A stretch of 64,000 bases of DNA from Planococcus maritimus (GTDB lineage Bacteria; Bacillota; Bacilli; Bacillales_A; Planococcaceae): the NCBI RefSeq assembly GCF_001687625.2, contig NZ_CP016538.2, positions 1,456,501 to 1,520,500 of the forward strand, given 5' to 3'. Shown piece by piece: positions 47,231 through 56,418 of this stretch. The number at the start of each line of letters is the position of its first letter. Positions within the stretch are counted from its first letter, which is position 1. The notes under the pieces were generated by a model, which saw nothing but the letters and a program-made list of their open reading frames with translations, ran no database searches and was not told the origin of the DNA. A program made the translations under genes and the position numbers.

Positions 47231-48187
47231 ATGAGAAACTGGAAGTTCGCTATGGCATCAACAATTCTTGGAACGGCATTCGTACTTGGAGCATGCGGCA
47301 GCACGGAAGAAACTGCAACAGGCAGCGAAACGGCTGATTCTTCTTCAGACGAAGCAGTAGTAGAAGGTTCGGTCGCTGGTGATGGTTCTTCAACAGTAGC
47401 CCCAATCCTAGAGGGGATTGTCGAAGAATACGCAGCAGTTCAACCGGAAGTCCAAGTAACCGTTGGCGTGTCCGGTACAGGAGGCGGATTTGAAAAATTC
47501 ATCCAAGGCGAAACAGCTTTCTCAAATGCCTCTAGACCGATTAAAGATGAAGAAGCGGCTGCTCTAGAAGAAGCCGGCATCGAATACTCAGAATTCCTTC
47601 TTGCTTATGATGGGCTATCCGTCGTCGTCAATCAGGAAAATGACTGGGTGGAAGACTTGACGGTCGAAGACTTAAAAGAACTATGGGTAGAAGATGGCAG
47701 CAACAAAATGTGGTCTGACATCAACCCGGAATGGCCGGATGAAGAAGTTGTCTTTTATGCACCAGGTACGGCATCTGGTACTTACGATTATTTCAATGAA
47801 GTCATCCTAGAAGAGGAAGACATCGTCGAATCGGCGACATTGTCTGAAGACGACAACACACTCGTGCAAGGAATCCAAGGAGATCCGAATGCAATCGGAT
47901 TCTTCGGATATGCATACTACATCGCAAACCAAGACACGTTGAAAGTTGTAACGATTGATGGTGTTGAACCAAACCCAGAAACCATTGAATCTGGCGACTA
48001 TTCGCCACTATCACGACCACTCTTCACATATGCCAACAATGCGAAAATTGCTGAAGATGAAGCGGCTTACGATTTCATGCAGTTCACGTTAGAGAATGCT
48101 GGTCAAATGGCTGAAGCTGTCGGATATGTACCACTAGCAGTAGAGGATTACGAGCAAGGCTTGTCAGACCTTAAAGCGTTGAAATAA
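47231..48187 (+). CDS. pstS: Phosphate ABC transporter substrate-binding lipoprotein PstS
   Basis: 318 residues. Lipoprotein signal peptide with lipobox LGAC near residue 22, an acidic Ser/Glu linker, then the periplasmic-binding fold with phosphate-loop motifs DGSSTVAPI and SGTGGGFEKFIQGE. It is tethered outside the membrane and hands phosphate to PstCA. ATG at 47231 preceded by TAGGGGG. Separated from pstC by a terminator-like hairpin. Confidence 0.95.
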   Translation: MRNWKFAMASTILGTAFVLGACGSTEETATGSETADSSSDEAVVEGSVAGDGSSTVAPILEGIVEEYAAVQPEVQVTVGVSGTGGGFEKFIQGETAFSNASRPIKDEEAAALEEAGIEYSEFLLAYDGLSVVVNQENDWVEDLTVEDLKELWVEDGSNKMWSDINPEWPDEEVVFYAPGTASGTYDYFNEVILEEEDIVESATLSEDDNTLVQGIQGDPNAIGFFGYAYYIANQDTLKVVTIDGVEPNPETIESGDYSPLSRPLFTYANNAKIAEDEAAYDFMQFTLENAGQMAEAVGYVPLAVEDYEQGLSDLKALK

Positions 48188-48211
48188 ATCTAGTTGCAAG
48201 TTCAGTCTTAG

Positions 48212-48236
48212 GGTGAGCAGCTGCTGCTCGCCTTTT
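48212..48236 (+). terminator. Attenuator hairpin between pstS and pstC
   Basis: GGTGAGCAG / CTGCTCGCC with a three-base loop and TTTT. It would give more pstS than pstCAB transcript, fitting the need for excess binding protein. Confidence 0.75.
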
Positions 48237-48258
48237 GCGGTTGAAAGGGGATTCTATT

Positions 48259-49185
48259 ATGCGGACATCGGTTCAAGAACTGATCGCAAAGTCGAAGGAT
48301 AAGAAAAGCAAAAAAATTATTGAGAAACTTATACCGATCCTGTTGTTTTTAGTCGCTTCTGTATCGGTTTTGACAACCATCGGGATTGTCCTGACCTTAA
48401 TCATTGAAACCGTCACATTCTTTACAAGAGTGCCTCTGGCCGATTTCATCCTTGGTACGACATGGCTGCCGTTCGCCAATAGCGGAGCGCAGTTTGGCAT
48501 TTGGCCTTTGATCGTTGGTACATTAAAAATCACCGGCATTGCGATTGTCGTGGCTGTGCCAATCGGCATTTCAGCTGCCATTTATTTGAGCGAGTATGCA
48601 TCTGACAACGTCCGGCGCATCGTCAAGCCGGTTCTTGAAGTGCTGGCGGGAGTCCCGACCATCGTCTACGGATTTTTCGCCCTGACATTCGTGACACCGG
48701 TCTTGCAAAGCTTTTTCCCGGAGATCAAGATCTTCAACGCGATTTCTCCAGGAATTGTTGTCGGTATCATGATTATCCCGATGATCGCTTCGCTGTCTGA
48801 AGACGCCATGTCGTCCGTTCCAAAAAGCATTCGCGACGGGGCGCTTGCCATGGGCTCGACAAAGTTTGAAGTCGCTTGGAAAATCACTGTCCCTGCCGCA
48901 TTATCCGGCATCATCGCCTCAGTTGTGCTTGGCTTGTCCCGAGCAATCGGCGAAACGATGATCGTGTCGCTTGCGGCCGGCTCGACGCCGAAATTCGATG
49001 GTGATTTCACTGGGTCGATCCAGACGATGACCGCCTATATCGTGCAAGTATCCAAAGGCGATGCCGGCTATGGGACGACCATTTACTATTCCATCTATGC
49101 GGTCGGGTTTACGTTATTCCTCTTCACGATGGCGATGAATATTCTGGCAGGCTATATGTCAAAACGTTTCCGGGAGGAATATTAA
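48259..49185 (+). CDS. pstC: Phosphate ABC transporter permease PstC
   Basis: A 308-residue inner-membrane permease with six predicted spans and the EAA-type loop contacting the ATPase (DGALAMGSTKFEVAWKITVP). ATG at 48259 with AAAGGGG. One base separates its stop from the pstA start. Confidence 0.95.
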   Translation: MRTSVQELIAKSKDKKSKKIIEKLIPILLFLVASVSVLTTIGIVLTLIIETVTFFTRVPLADFILGTTWLPFANSGAQFGIWPLIVGTLKITGIAIVVAVPIGISAAIYLSEYASDNVRRIVKPVLEVLAGVPTIVYGFFALTFVTPVLQSFFPEIKIFNAISPGIVVGIMIIPMIASLSEDAMSSVPKSIRDGALAMGSTKFEVAWKITVPAALSGIIASVVLGLSRAIGETMIVSLAAGSTPKFDGDFTGSIQTMTAYIVQVSKGDAGYGTTIYYSIYAVGFTLFLFTMAMNILAGYMSKRFREEY

Positions 49186-49186
49186 G

Positions 49187-50065
49187 ATGAGATACATCGA
49201 ACAGGAAAAGGTCGTCCGGCGCATGAACGGCCGAATGGTCATCAACCGGATTTTTCAAGGGTTCTTCATGTTCGCGACAGCACTCGCCCTACTCGCGCTA
49301 GTCATTTTGCTGTACCGCATTGTTAGTCAAGGCGCTGGGCATTTGTCATTTGAATTTTTAACGAACTTCGCTTCTCGCTTCCCAGAAAAAGCGGGCATCA
49401 AAGCGGCGCTTGTTGGATCAATTTGGCTAATGGCAGTAGTTGCCCCTACATCGATTTTACTCGGTGTAGGATCTGCCATTTATTTAGAGGAGTATGCTAA
49501 AAAAGGGCGCATCACTTCATTCATCCAAATGAATATTTCCAATTTGGCAGGGGTTCCATCAGTCGTCTTCGGACTTTTGGGGCTGACAATCTTCGTCCGT
49601 GCACTAGCACTCGGCAACAGCATACTCGCTGCTGGCTTTACGATGAGTTTGCTCATTTTGCCAGTCATTATCGTCTCGGCACAAGAAGCAATCCGTTCGG
49701 TACCGAGAGAATTGCGCGATGCATCTTACGGAATGGGTGCAACGAAATGGCAAACGATTGTGCGCATCATTTTGCCGGCTGCGATTCCTGGCATTCTGAC
49801 AGGCAGCATTTTGGCCTTGTCTCGGGCAATCGGCGAAACAGCCCCGCTGATCGTCGTCGGCATCCCGGTTATCATCCAATTCTTGCCGGAAGGGGTCATG
49901 GACACATTCACGGCCTTGCCGATGCAAATCTATGACTGGTCAAGCCGCCCGCAAGCTGAGTTCCAAACGGTTGCAGCTGCTGGAATCATCGTCTTGATGG
50001 TCGTGTTGCTTTTCATGAATTCAATAGCAGTTTATATTCGCAATAAATTTGATAAATCCTATTAA
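49187..50065 (+). CDS. pstA: Phosphate ABC transporter permease PstA
   Basis: A 292-residue partner permease with six spans and coupling loop [20 protein letters not shown]. Shine-Dalgarno GGGAGGAA lies in the end of pstC, so translation is coupled. Confidence 0.95.
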   Translation: MRYIEQEKVVRRMNGRMVINRIFQGFFMFATALALLALVILLYRIVSQGAGHLSFEFLTNFASRFPEKAGIKAALVGSIWLMAVVAPTSILLGVGSAIYLEEYAKKGRITSFIQMNISNLAGVPSVVFGLLGLTIFVRALALGNSILAAGFTMSLLILPVIIVSAQEAIRSVPRELRDASYGMGATKWQTIVRIILPAAIPGILTGSILALSRAIGETAPLIVVGIPVIIQFLPEGVMDTFTALPMQIYDWSSRPQAEFQTVAAAGIIVLMVVLLFMNSIAVYIRNKFDKSY

Positions 50066-50091
50066 AGTGTCATGTGGAAGGGGAGTTCATT

Positions 50092-50913
50092 ATGAACACA
50101 GCAACAATTAAAACAAAAATCGATGCGGTACAACCCGTCTCAGCAGAACAAGTCGATAAGGAAAGTGTCTACAGCACGCGCCAATTGAATCTATGGTATG
50201 GCAATAATCACGCCTTGAAAAACATTGATCTGGAAATTGGGGAAAACGAAGTCACGGCCATTATCGGACCTTCGGGTTGTGGGAAGTCGACCTATTTGAA
50301 AACATTGAACCGCATGGTGGAATTGGTGCCTTCTGTGAAAACCTCAGGAGAAATCCAATACCGCGGCCGCAATATCTTCGAATCCAGCTATGGCGTTGAA
50401 GAATTGCGCACGCGTGTCGGCATGGTGTTCCAAAAGCCGAACCCGTTCCCAAAATCGATTTACGATAATATCGCTTACGGGCCACGCATTCACGGCATCA
50501 AAAATAAGAAAATTCTCGATGAAATCGTCGAAAAAAGCTTGCGCGGCGCGGCCATTTGGGACGAAGTGAAAGATCGCTTGCACGAAAACGCCTATGGCAT
50601 TTCGGGCGGTCAGCAACAGCGAATCTGTATCGCGCGGACTTTGGCGATCGAACCGGACGTCATCTTGATGGATGAACCGACGTCTGCCCTCGACCCGATT
50701 TCAACGTTAAAGATTGAAGAATTGGTGCAAGAATTGAAAGAACAATATAGCATCATCATCGTCACGCATAATATGCAGCAAGCTGCACGGATTTCTGATA
50801 AAACTGCTTTCTTCTTGAATGGGGAAGTCATTGAATATGACCGCACGGATGCCATTTTTTCCACCCCTGCCGATAAACGGACAGAGGATTACATTTCAGG
50901 CCGATTCGGCTGA
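50092..50913 (+). CDS. pstB: Phosphate ABC transporter ATP-binding protein PstB
   Basis: A 273-residue ATPase: Walker [10 protein letters not shown], signature ISGGQQQR, Walker [14 protein letters not shown]-loop VTHNM. It energises PstCA. Only one pstB is present, whereas B. subtilis has two in tandem. ATG at 50092 with AAGGGGAG; an in-frame GTG at 50074 is less likely. Confidence 0.96.
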   Translation: MNTATIKTKIDAVQPVSAEQVDKESVYSTRQLNLWYGNNHALKNIDLEIGENEVTAIIGPSGCGKSTYLKTLNRMVELVPSVKTSGEIQYRGRNIFESSYGVEELRTRVGMVFQKPNPFPKSIYDNIAYGPRIHGIKNKKILDEIVEKSLRGAAIWDEVKDRLHENAYGISGGQQQRICIARTLAIEPDVILMDEPTSALDPISTLKIEELVQELKEQYSIIIVTHNMQQAARISDKTAFFLNGEVIEYDRTDAIFSTPADKRTEDYISGRFG

Positions 50914-50984
50914 TGCACAAGCTTAATCAGTAGGGAAGCGATTCCTGCTGGCCGTAACAATTGGAAAAATGGGAGGAATAGTTA

Positions 50985-51644
50985 ATGTCAGTACGTGAAA
51001 AGTTTGACTATGAACTACATTCAGCACAAGAACAATTAATTACATTGAGCACTATGGCTATCGATGCACTCGATAAATCCATGAAAGCACTGGTCGCCCA
51101 CGACATCGATCAGGCGCTTCAAGTAATCGATAATGACACTCATATCAATCGTCTTGAAGAAGAGCTCAACGACCAGGTCATTCTCTTGATTGCTAAGCAA
51201 TCACCGGTTGCAACGGATCTTCGTCGTTTGATCGTCACTATAAAAGTCGCATCTGATATGGAGCGAGTCGGGGATTATGCTGTTAACATCGCGAAAGAAA
51301 CGATTCGCATCGGCCAGCAGGATTTGCTTGAGCCGATCAATAAAATTCAGCATATGCATAAACTCGCCACTTCTATGCTGCGCCAAGGAATCGATGCCTT
51401 GATCGAAGAAGATGTGGAAAAAGCCAAAGAAATCGCTGACCTCGATGATGAAGTCGACGATTTGTATGGCGAAGTGATCCGGTTATTGTTCCAGCACAGC
51501 GCCAAAGTACCGGAACAGCTCAGCCAAGTAACCCAATTGGCATTTATCTCCCGTTATATGGAACGTTCTGCGGATTATGCAACCAATATTGCCGAGCAGT
51601 TGTTCTATCTTGTGCGTGGACGTCATTACGATTTGAATAAATGA
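50985..51644 (+). CDS. phoU: Phosphate signalling protein PhoU
   Basis: 219 residues, two helical PhoU repeats with metal-site motifs near ASDMERVGDYAVNIAKE and SRYMERSADYATNIAEQ. It links Pst transport to phosphate control. The B. subtilis pst operon has no phoU gene at this place, so its presence here is a difference. GGGAGGAA before ATG. Confidence 0.95.
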   Translation: MSVREKFDYELHSAQEQLITLSTMAIDALDKSMKALVAHDIDQALQVIDNDTHINRLEEELNDQVILLIAKQSPVATDLRRLIVTIKVASDMERVGDYAVNIAKETIRIGQQDLLEPINKIQHMHKLATSMLRQGIDALIEEDVEKAKEIADLDDEVDDLYGEVIRLLFQHSAKVPEQLSQVTQLAFISRYMERSADYATNIAEQLFYLVRGRHYDLNK

Positions 51645-51650
51645 GTGAAG

Positions 51651-51680
51651 AAAAACCACAGCTGAGCTTGTGGTTTTTTA
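51651..51680 (+). terminator. Terminator after phoU
   Basis: AAAACCACAGC / GCTTGTGGTTTT stem followed by T-rich DNA ends the pst operon. Confidence 0.85.
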
Positions 51681-51714
51681 TTTGAGGAAATCCTCAGGAA
51701 GCGGCATTTTTCAG

Positions 51715-51742
51715 TAGACATTCACTGAAGGTATGCTATAAT
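51715..51742 (+). promoter_or_regulatory. Promoter of rpmG
   Basis: TAGACA (51715-51720), 16-bp spacer ending TATGC, TATAAT (51737-51742); an extended -10 (TGC before TATAAT). Confidence 0.7.
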
Positions 51743-51807
51743 AATTAAGTCGTATAGATCACGCTTATTAATGAAATGGATTTTTGAAAGAATTGGGAGG
51801 GATATCG

Positions 51808-51957
51808 ATGCGTGTAAACATTACACTAGCTTGCACAGACTGTGGCGAAAGAAACTACAGCACTGTTAAAAATAAGCGCAACAACCCTGAGCGTCTTGAA
51901 TTGAAAAAATATTGCTCACGTGAAAAGAAAATGACAACACACCGTGAAACGAAGTAA
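51808..51957 (+). CDS. rpmG: 50S ribosomal protein L33
   Basis: A 49-residue protein, [20 protein letters not shown] to MTTHRETK. The zinc-ribbon pair CTDC (C9, C12) is present, but only one Cys (C36) stands where the second CxxC would be (YCSREKK), as in the rpmGA-like form. Strong GGGAGGGAT before ATG. In B. subtilis an rpmG copy also lies in this region. Too short for the usual ORF cut-off. Confidence 0.95.
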   Translation: MRVNITLACTDCGERNYSTVKNKRNNPERLELKKYCSREKKMTTHRETK

Positions 51958-51966
51958 GTAATTGAC

Positions 51967-51998
51967 TGCCAAAACCTCTCGGGGTTTTGGCTTTTTCT
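51967..51998 (+). terminator. Terminator after rpmG
   Basis: GCCAAAACC / GGTTTTGGC with a short loop, then TTTTTCTTTT. Confidence 0.9.
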
Positions 51999-52070
51999 TT
52001 TGTTCTGCGCAGTTTATTATAGGAATCATACATAAAAAGAATGACAAAACAACGGAAGGGCAGATGCATA

Positions 52071-52646
52071 ATGGAGAAAGCTATGTTAAGAAAATCAGTC
52101 ATCGGCCGAATGGGGCAGCTCACAACATCACAACATGCTAGTATGTCGACGGCGATTTTAGAGAACCTGTTGGACGATCCCGATTTTCAAAAAGCTGAAA
52201 CCATCGGAGTGACCGTTTCGCGTTGGCCGGAAATTGATACAATTCCACTGATCGAAGCGTGTTGGCGACTGAAAAAAAGAGTGGCTGCCCCGAAATGTTT
52301 TGCAAAAGACCGGACGATGGATTTTCGGTTGTTTGATCATCTCGATCAATTGGAAGTTGTATACATGAATCTCCAAGAACCTATCGAAGCCCAAACCGAA
52401 GCGATCGGCCCCGCAAACATCGATTTATTGATTGTGCCCGGAGTCGTCTTTACTGAAAGCGGCTACCGAATTGGCTTTGGAGGGGGCTATTACGACCGGT
52501 ATTTGAGCGGATTTAGTGGCAAAACCTGTTCACTGGCATTTGATTTTCAAGTGACTGACGATTTGCCGGTCGAGAGCCACGACATCCCTGTCGATGGCAT
52601 TATCACGGAACAAAGAACAATCGACTCAAAGGCGGTGAGAACATGA
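52071..52646 (+). CDS. 5-formyltetrahydrofolate cyclo-ligase
   Basis: About 191 residues. The ATP/folate site motif LIVPGVVFTESGYRIGFGGG and YYDRYL is diagnostic. It converts 5-formyl-THF to 5,10-methenyl-THF, linking to the glycine-cleavage genes downstream through one-carbon metabolism. Start uncertain: ATG 52071 (GGAAGGG upstream) or ATG 52083 (GGAG upstream). B. subtilis counterpart: YqgN. Overlaps yqgQ by four bases. Confidence 0.92.
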   Translation: MEKAMLRKSVIGRMGQLTTSQHASMSTAILENLLDDPDFQKAETIGVTVSRWPEIDTIPLIEACWRLKKRVAAPKCFAKDRTMDFRLFDHLDQLEVVYMNLQEPIEAQTEAIGPANIDLLIVPGVVFTESGYRIGFGGGYYDRYLSGFSGKTCSLAFDFQVTDDLPVESHDIPVDGIITEQRTIDSKAVRT

Positions 52647-52849
52647 AAGAACTTTACGACGTCATGCAGTTGCTGAAAAGATACGGAACAATCATCTACA
52701 CGGCGGATTTCATTTCGGATCTCGATTTGATGGAATCCGACATTCGCGACCTATACGATCACGATTTTATCACGCCGCGTGAATACGCATCGGCCTTGAT
52801 GATTTTGAGGCAGAAACGCACAGAATATGAGAAAAAGGGGAAATCATGA
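52643..52849 (+). CDS. yqgQ: YqgQ family small protein
   Basis: 68 residues, MKELYDVMQLLKRYGTIIYT to YEKKGKS, a small helical DUF910 protein of unknown function, in the same neighbourhood as in B. subtilis (before glcK). ATGA overlap with the cyclo-ligase gene. The rhomboid protease gene gluP, which lies between these two in B. subtilis, is absent, as is glcK after it. Confidence 0.88.
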   Translation: MKELYDVMQLLKRYGTIIYTADFISDLDLMESDIRDLYDHDFITPREYASALMILRQKRTEYEKKGKS

Positions 52850-52889
52850 AACCAGGAGCGTTTTGGTGCGTCTATTAAGGGGAATTGCT

Positions 52890-52917
52890 TTCACTGAGCG
52901 GGAATTTGTTCTATACT
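52890..52917 (+). promoter_or_regulatory. Possible promoter of ltaS
   Basis: TTCACT (52890-52895), 16-bp spacer, TATACT (52912-52917). The leader then contains the inverted repeat ACCGGA / TCCGGT (52964-52982) directly before the ribosome-binding site. Confidence 0.5.
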
Positions 52918-53004
52918 ATAAGGTATTGAATTTCCAATTTGCTTAAGATAGAAATCTGCACGAACCGGACAAACGCTCCGGTATAATAAGGAGGATGTGC
53001 GGCA

Positions 53005-54909
53005 ATGAAAAACAAAGAATGGCCTAAGCATTCGGTCCTGGCCATCGCAGTCATTGCGACATGGCTGACGACATACGTCGTCTACAAAACGGCCTTTTCC
53101 ATTACCATTGACAATGCATTGCAGGAATTTATCCTGTTCTTAAATCCCTTAAGTTTATTATTATTCGCCTATGGAGGCGCGCTCTTCTTTAAGAGCAAAA
53201 AAGCGCGGAACCGCTATATCATGGTTATTGCCGTTTTGACTTCGGTGATCTTATATGGGAATGTGGCGTTCTACCGCTTCTTCACGGATTTCATTACCTT
53301 GCCTGTATTATTCCAGACAGATAACTTCGGCGACATTGGCAATAGTGCCGCGGCGAGTATTTTCTGGACCGATATCGTTTATTTCGCTGATATCATCATC
53401 ATTCTCTTGGCAATGCGCTTTGTCAACGAAAAGCAAACAGCAGCCAAGTCGGCAGCGTCACATCGCAAAGCCTATTTTGTTTTGTCGGCAGCTGTGCTGT
53501 TCTTCAACCTTGGCCTGGCCGAAGCGGAGCGCCCACAGCTATTGACGAGAAGTTTCGACCGCGAAATGCTCGTCAAAAACTTGGGAATGTACAATTACCA
53601 TTTGTATGATGTCTATATCCAGTCGAAATCGCAAGCGCAACGTGCACTTGCAGACGGCTCGGAATTGACGGAAGTGACCAACTACGTCCGGTCGAACCAG
53701 GCAGAACCATCTGAGGAAATGTTCGGCGCTGCGGAAGGACGCAATTTGATCGTCGTCACACTTGAGTCGTTGCAAACTTTCGTGTTGAATAATGAAATGA
53801 ACGGCGAAACCATTACACCTTTCATGAACGAATTGACACAAGATGAAGACACGATCTATTTCCCGAACTTTTATCACCAAACCGGACTCGGCAAGACGTC
53901 CGACTCAGAGTTCTTGCTCGAAACAGGCATGTATCCCTTGAGTGGAGGAGCCGTATTCTTTACTCATAGCGGCAATACCTTTAACTCGATGGCAGAAAAG
54001 ATGGGCAATGAAGGCTACGCAACCAATGTCCAGCATGCCAATACGAAAAGCTTCTGGAACCGCGATATGATGTACGAGTCGCTTGAAATCGACAAATTTT
54101 ATGATATCCAAAGCTTCACGGTAGGAGAAGGACAAGCAGTCAACTGGGGCATGAAGGACATCCCGTTCTTTGAACAATCGGTTGGCCACATGTCAGAGAT
54201 GCAACAACCCTTCTATACACGCCTGTTGTCGTTGACTAACCACCATCCGTTTACATTGGATGAAGAGGATAAAATGATCGACGAATACGATTCCAACTCA
54301 GGTACTTTGAACCGTTATTTCCAAACCGTACGTTATTTGGATGAAGCGGTGAAGACCTTGTTTGAAGACTTGAAAGAACAAGGGCTTTACGAAAACTCCA
54401 TCATCGTCATGTACGGTGACCATTACGGCATCTCCGATAACCATAACGAAGCGATGGCGCAGTACCTAGATAAGGAAATCACGCCTTATGAATCGGCACA
54501 ATTGCAAAAAGTTCCTTTCTTCGTCCATATTCCTGGATATGAAGAAGGGCATGTAGACGAAGAAATTGGCGGCCAAGTGGACATGCGTTCGACCATCCTT
54601 CATTTGATGGGCATGGAAACTGAAAATGACATCCAATTCGGAGGAGACTTATTCTCTGAAGAACACGAAGAATTTGTTATTTTCCGCGATGGGCGCTTTG
54701 TGACTGATGAATATGTCTATGCAGCGAATGTTTGCTACGATATCGAGACGGGAGAACCGGTAGAGGACCAAAGTGTATGTGATCCTTATGCTGAGCGTGC
54801 TTTAGAGGAGCTTCAGTATTCCGAATCGATCATCAATGGCGATTTGCTGAGATTTTATGAAGAAGAAAACGGCCAATTGAAAACATTGGATGAACAAGAA
54901 CAACCATAA
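53005..54909 (+). CDS. ltaS: Lipoteichoic acid synthase family protein (LtaS/YqgS type)
   Basis: 634 residues. Five membrane spans (about 10-30, 38-58, 67-90, 118-138, 153-173), then an extracellular sulfatase-fold domain with metal-site Glu in VVTLESLQ, nucleophile Thr in GKTSDSEFLLETGMYPL, and MYGDHYGIS (Asp-His). AQRALADG after the last span resembles the signal-peptidase processing site of LtaS. It polymerises glycerol phosphate from phosphatidylglycerol. Positional counterpart: B. subtilis YqgS. Strong AAGGAGG; ATG at 53005. Confidence 0.92.
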   Translation: MKNKEWPKHSVLAIAVIATWLTTYVVYKTAFSITIDNALQEFILFLNPLSLLLFAYGGALFFKSKKARNRYIMVIAVLTSVILYGNVAFYRFFTDFITLPVLFQTDNFGDIGNSAAASIFWTDIVYFADIIIILLAMRFVNEKQTAAKSAASHRKAYFVLSAAVLFFNLGLAEAERPQLLTRSFDREMLVKNLGMYNYHLYDVYIQSKSQAQRALADGSELTEVTNYVRSNQAEPSEEMFGAAEGRNLIVVTLESLQTFVLNNEMNGETITPFMNELTQDEDTIYFPNFYHQTGLGKTSDSEFLLETGMYPLSGGAVFFTHSGNTFNSMAEKMGNEGYATNVQHANTKSFWNRDMMYESLEIDKFYDIQSFTVGEGQAVNWGMKDIPFFEQSVGHMSEMQQPFYTRLLSLTNHHPFTLDEEDKMIDEYDSNSGTLNRYFQTVRYLDEAVKTLFEDLKEQGLYENSIIVMYGDHYGISDNHNEAMAQYLDKEITPYESAQLQKVPFFVHIPGYEEGHVDEEIGGQVDMRSTILHLMGMETENDIQFGGDLFSEEHEEFVIFRDGRFVTDEYVYAANVCYDIETGEPVEDQSVCDPYAERALEELQYSESIINGDLLRFYEEENGQLKTLDEQEQP

Positions 54910-54916
54910 AGAAAAA

Positions 54917-54953
54917 AGGCTGCCAAACCGCTAACGGTTTGGCAGCCTTTTTG
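54917..54953 (+). terminator. Terminator after ltaS
   Basis: AAGGCTGCCAAACCG / CGGTTTGGCAGCCTT with a four-base loop and T-run. Shared with the convergent small gene. Confidence 0.92.
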
Positions 54954-54999
54954 TTTGATCAATAAAAAAACCGACGCAATGGATGCGTCGGCGCTTTTC

Positions 55000-55182
55000 T
55001 TAATGAAGGCCAGGTGGGTAACCGTGTGTAATGAGAGTTGCAACGGTGAAACCGCCGAAAATAACAAAGGTCCCAAAATTAAATAAAAATCCTAACACTT
55101 CTTTGTTTCTTAGGGTTTGAACTGTACCGATTGCAGCAAGAACTGCTGTGAGGCCGAAAATAACCATCAAAATCCAACTCAT
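55000..55182 (-). CDS. DUF2759 family small membrane protein
   Basis: 60 residues with two hydrophobic helices (about 3-21 and 31-51), MSWILMVIFGLTAVLAAIGT to THGYPPGLH. It matches the DUF2759 pattern and the B. subtilis yqgW position between ltaS-like yqgS and yqgX. GGGAGTG upstream of the ATG. Function unknown. Confidence 0.82.
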   Translation of the reverse strand: MSWILMVIFGLTAVLAAIGTVQTLRNKEVLGFLFNFGTFVIFGGFTVATLITHGYPPGLH

Positions 55183-55335
55183 CTTATGACACTCCCTTCA
55201 ACTTTAACAGCCAGTGCCGTCTTCTACTCTTTATATTGTAAAGAAATTCTGCAAGTTTGTCGAGGCGTAAAAATGTCATTCTATTGAACAAGCAAAAGAA
55301 TCTGTTCATGATATACTGCTAATGAGGTGAAAGAC

Positions 55336-55971
55336 ATGTTGAAAATTGATCGGCTAGAACTCGGCCCTGTGCAAACGAATTGTTATATCATTTCAGGAGA
55401 AGACAAACAATGCGTCATTTTTGATCCCGGCGAGGAAGCGGGGAAAATCCAGGAAGTCTTGAAGCGCAAGCAATTAACACCACTTGCCATTCTTTTGACA
55501 CATGCCCATTTCGATCACATCAGGGCAGTGGATGAATTGCGGGAGATTTACAAAATTCCTGTCTATTTACATCATAAAGAACGTGATTTTCTCGGGCGCC
55601 CCAATTTGAACGGCTCAGGTAAATATGCAGCATTGCCAGATTATCGCGTAGCAGATGCAGATGAATGGATCACCGATGAACAGACACTTGAAATCGGTCC
55701 ATTTCAAATGGAGCTATTCCATACTCCTGGGCATTCACCGGGCAGTGTGAGCTTCTATTTCGCGAAAGACCGTTTCGCGATTGTTGGCGATACGTTATTT
55801 TCAGGGAGCATTGGACGAACTGATTTAACGGAAGGCTCGGAGTCGGTATTGTTAAAATCGATCCGCGATTCCTTATTGACCTTGCCGGAAGAAACTTTTC
55901 TGTTTCCTGGGCATGGCCCGGAAACAACGCCTAAACAAGAACGCCAGCACAATCCGTTCTTGCGCATATAA
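55336..55971 (+). CDS. MBL-fold metallohydrolase (YqgX type)
   Basis: A 211-residue glyoxalase II-like metallohydrolase: LTHAHFDHIRAVD metal motif, FHTPGHSPGSVSF, IVGDTLFSGSIGRTDL and FPGHGPETT. Probable thioester or hydroxyacyl hydrolase; substrate unknown. Counterpart: B. subtilis YqgX. ATG at 55336 with GAGGTGAAA. Confidence 0.9.
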   Translation: MLKIDRLELGPVQTNCYIISGEDKQCVIFDPGEEAGKIQEVLKRKQLTPLAILLTHAHFDHIRAVDELREIYKIPVYLHHKERDFLGRPNLNGSGKYAALPDYRVADADEWITDEQTLEIGPFQMELFHTPGHSPGSVSFYFAKDRFAIVGDTLFSGSIGRTDLTEGSESVLLKSIRDSLLTLPEETFLFPGHGPETTPKQERQHNPFLRI

Positions 55972-55975
55972 ACGT

Positions 55976-56007
55976 AAAAAAAACGGCCGCGATGGCCGTT
56001 TTTTTGT
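55976..56007. terminator. Terminator between yqgX-like and DUF2626 genes
   Basis: AAAAAACGGCC / GGCCGTTTTTTT with loop GCGAT. Usable in both directions between convergent genes. Confidence 0.9.
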
Positions 56008-56025
56008 GTTCACATTCAAGTTCTA

Positions 56026-56268
56026 TTAATGACCTGCTCCTGGGATGTGGATGAACGTAGAGTAGTAAGTAAAGCCAACGAAAAAGACTGTCAGGTAGGC
56101 TGCAAAAATATACATGTACATGCGTTCAGAAATGTTTAAGTATCCAAGAAGAACGAACAAGCCGGTATTGGCAACCATCAGCAATGATACTTCTACCATG
56201 TCGCCGACGTAAAATAAAATTGCAAAGATTCCAGTCCACCATCCCATTAATTTAAACATATTATCCAT
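56026..56268 (-). CDS. DUF2626 family small membrane protein (YqgY type)
   Basis: 80 residues, MDNMFKLMGWWTGIFAILFY to HIPGAGH, with three hydrophobic segments. DUF2626 pattern and position (before comGA) as B. subtilis YqgY. Start at 56268 with AAAGGAGGGA; the frame extends seven codons further without a ribosome-binding site. Function unknown. Confidence 0.85.
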   Translation of the reverse strand: MDNMFKLMGWWTGIFAILFYVGDMVEVSLLMVANTGLFVLLGYLNISERMYMYIFAAYLTVFFVGFTYYSTFIHIPGAGH

Positions 56269-56418
56269 GGGTAATCCCTCCTTTGCCACTATACAATAAT
56301 CTCCTATTCATTATATAGGAAGACGAGTCTATGTGTAAACAAGGACTTCATGCTAGTTTGTGACAAAGCGGTGTAGGCTTGTTCATAAAGCGTACCTATG
56401 CGATAGACGCAAGCCCTG

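Noticed and set aside
52982-52987. TATAAT just before ltaS as a -10 box
   Set aside because: It touches the ribosome-binding site; a transcript from it would start within or after the Shine-Dalgarno.
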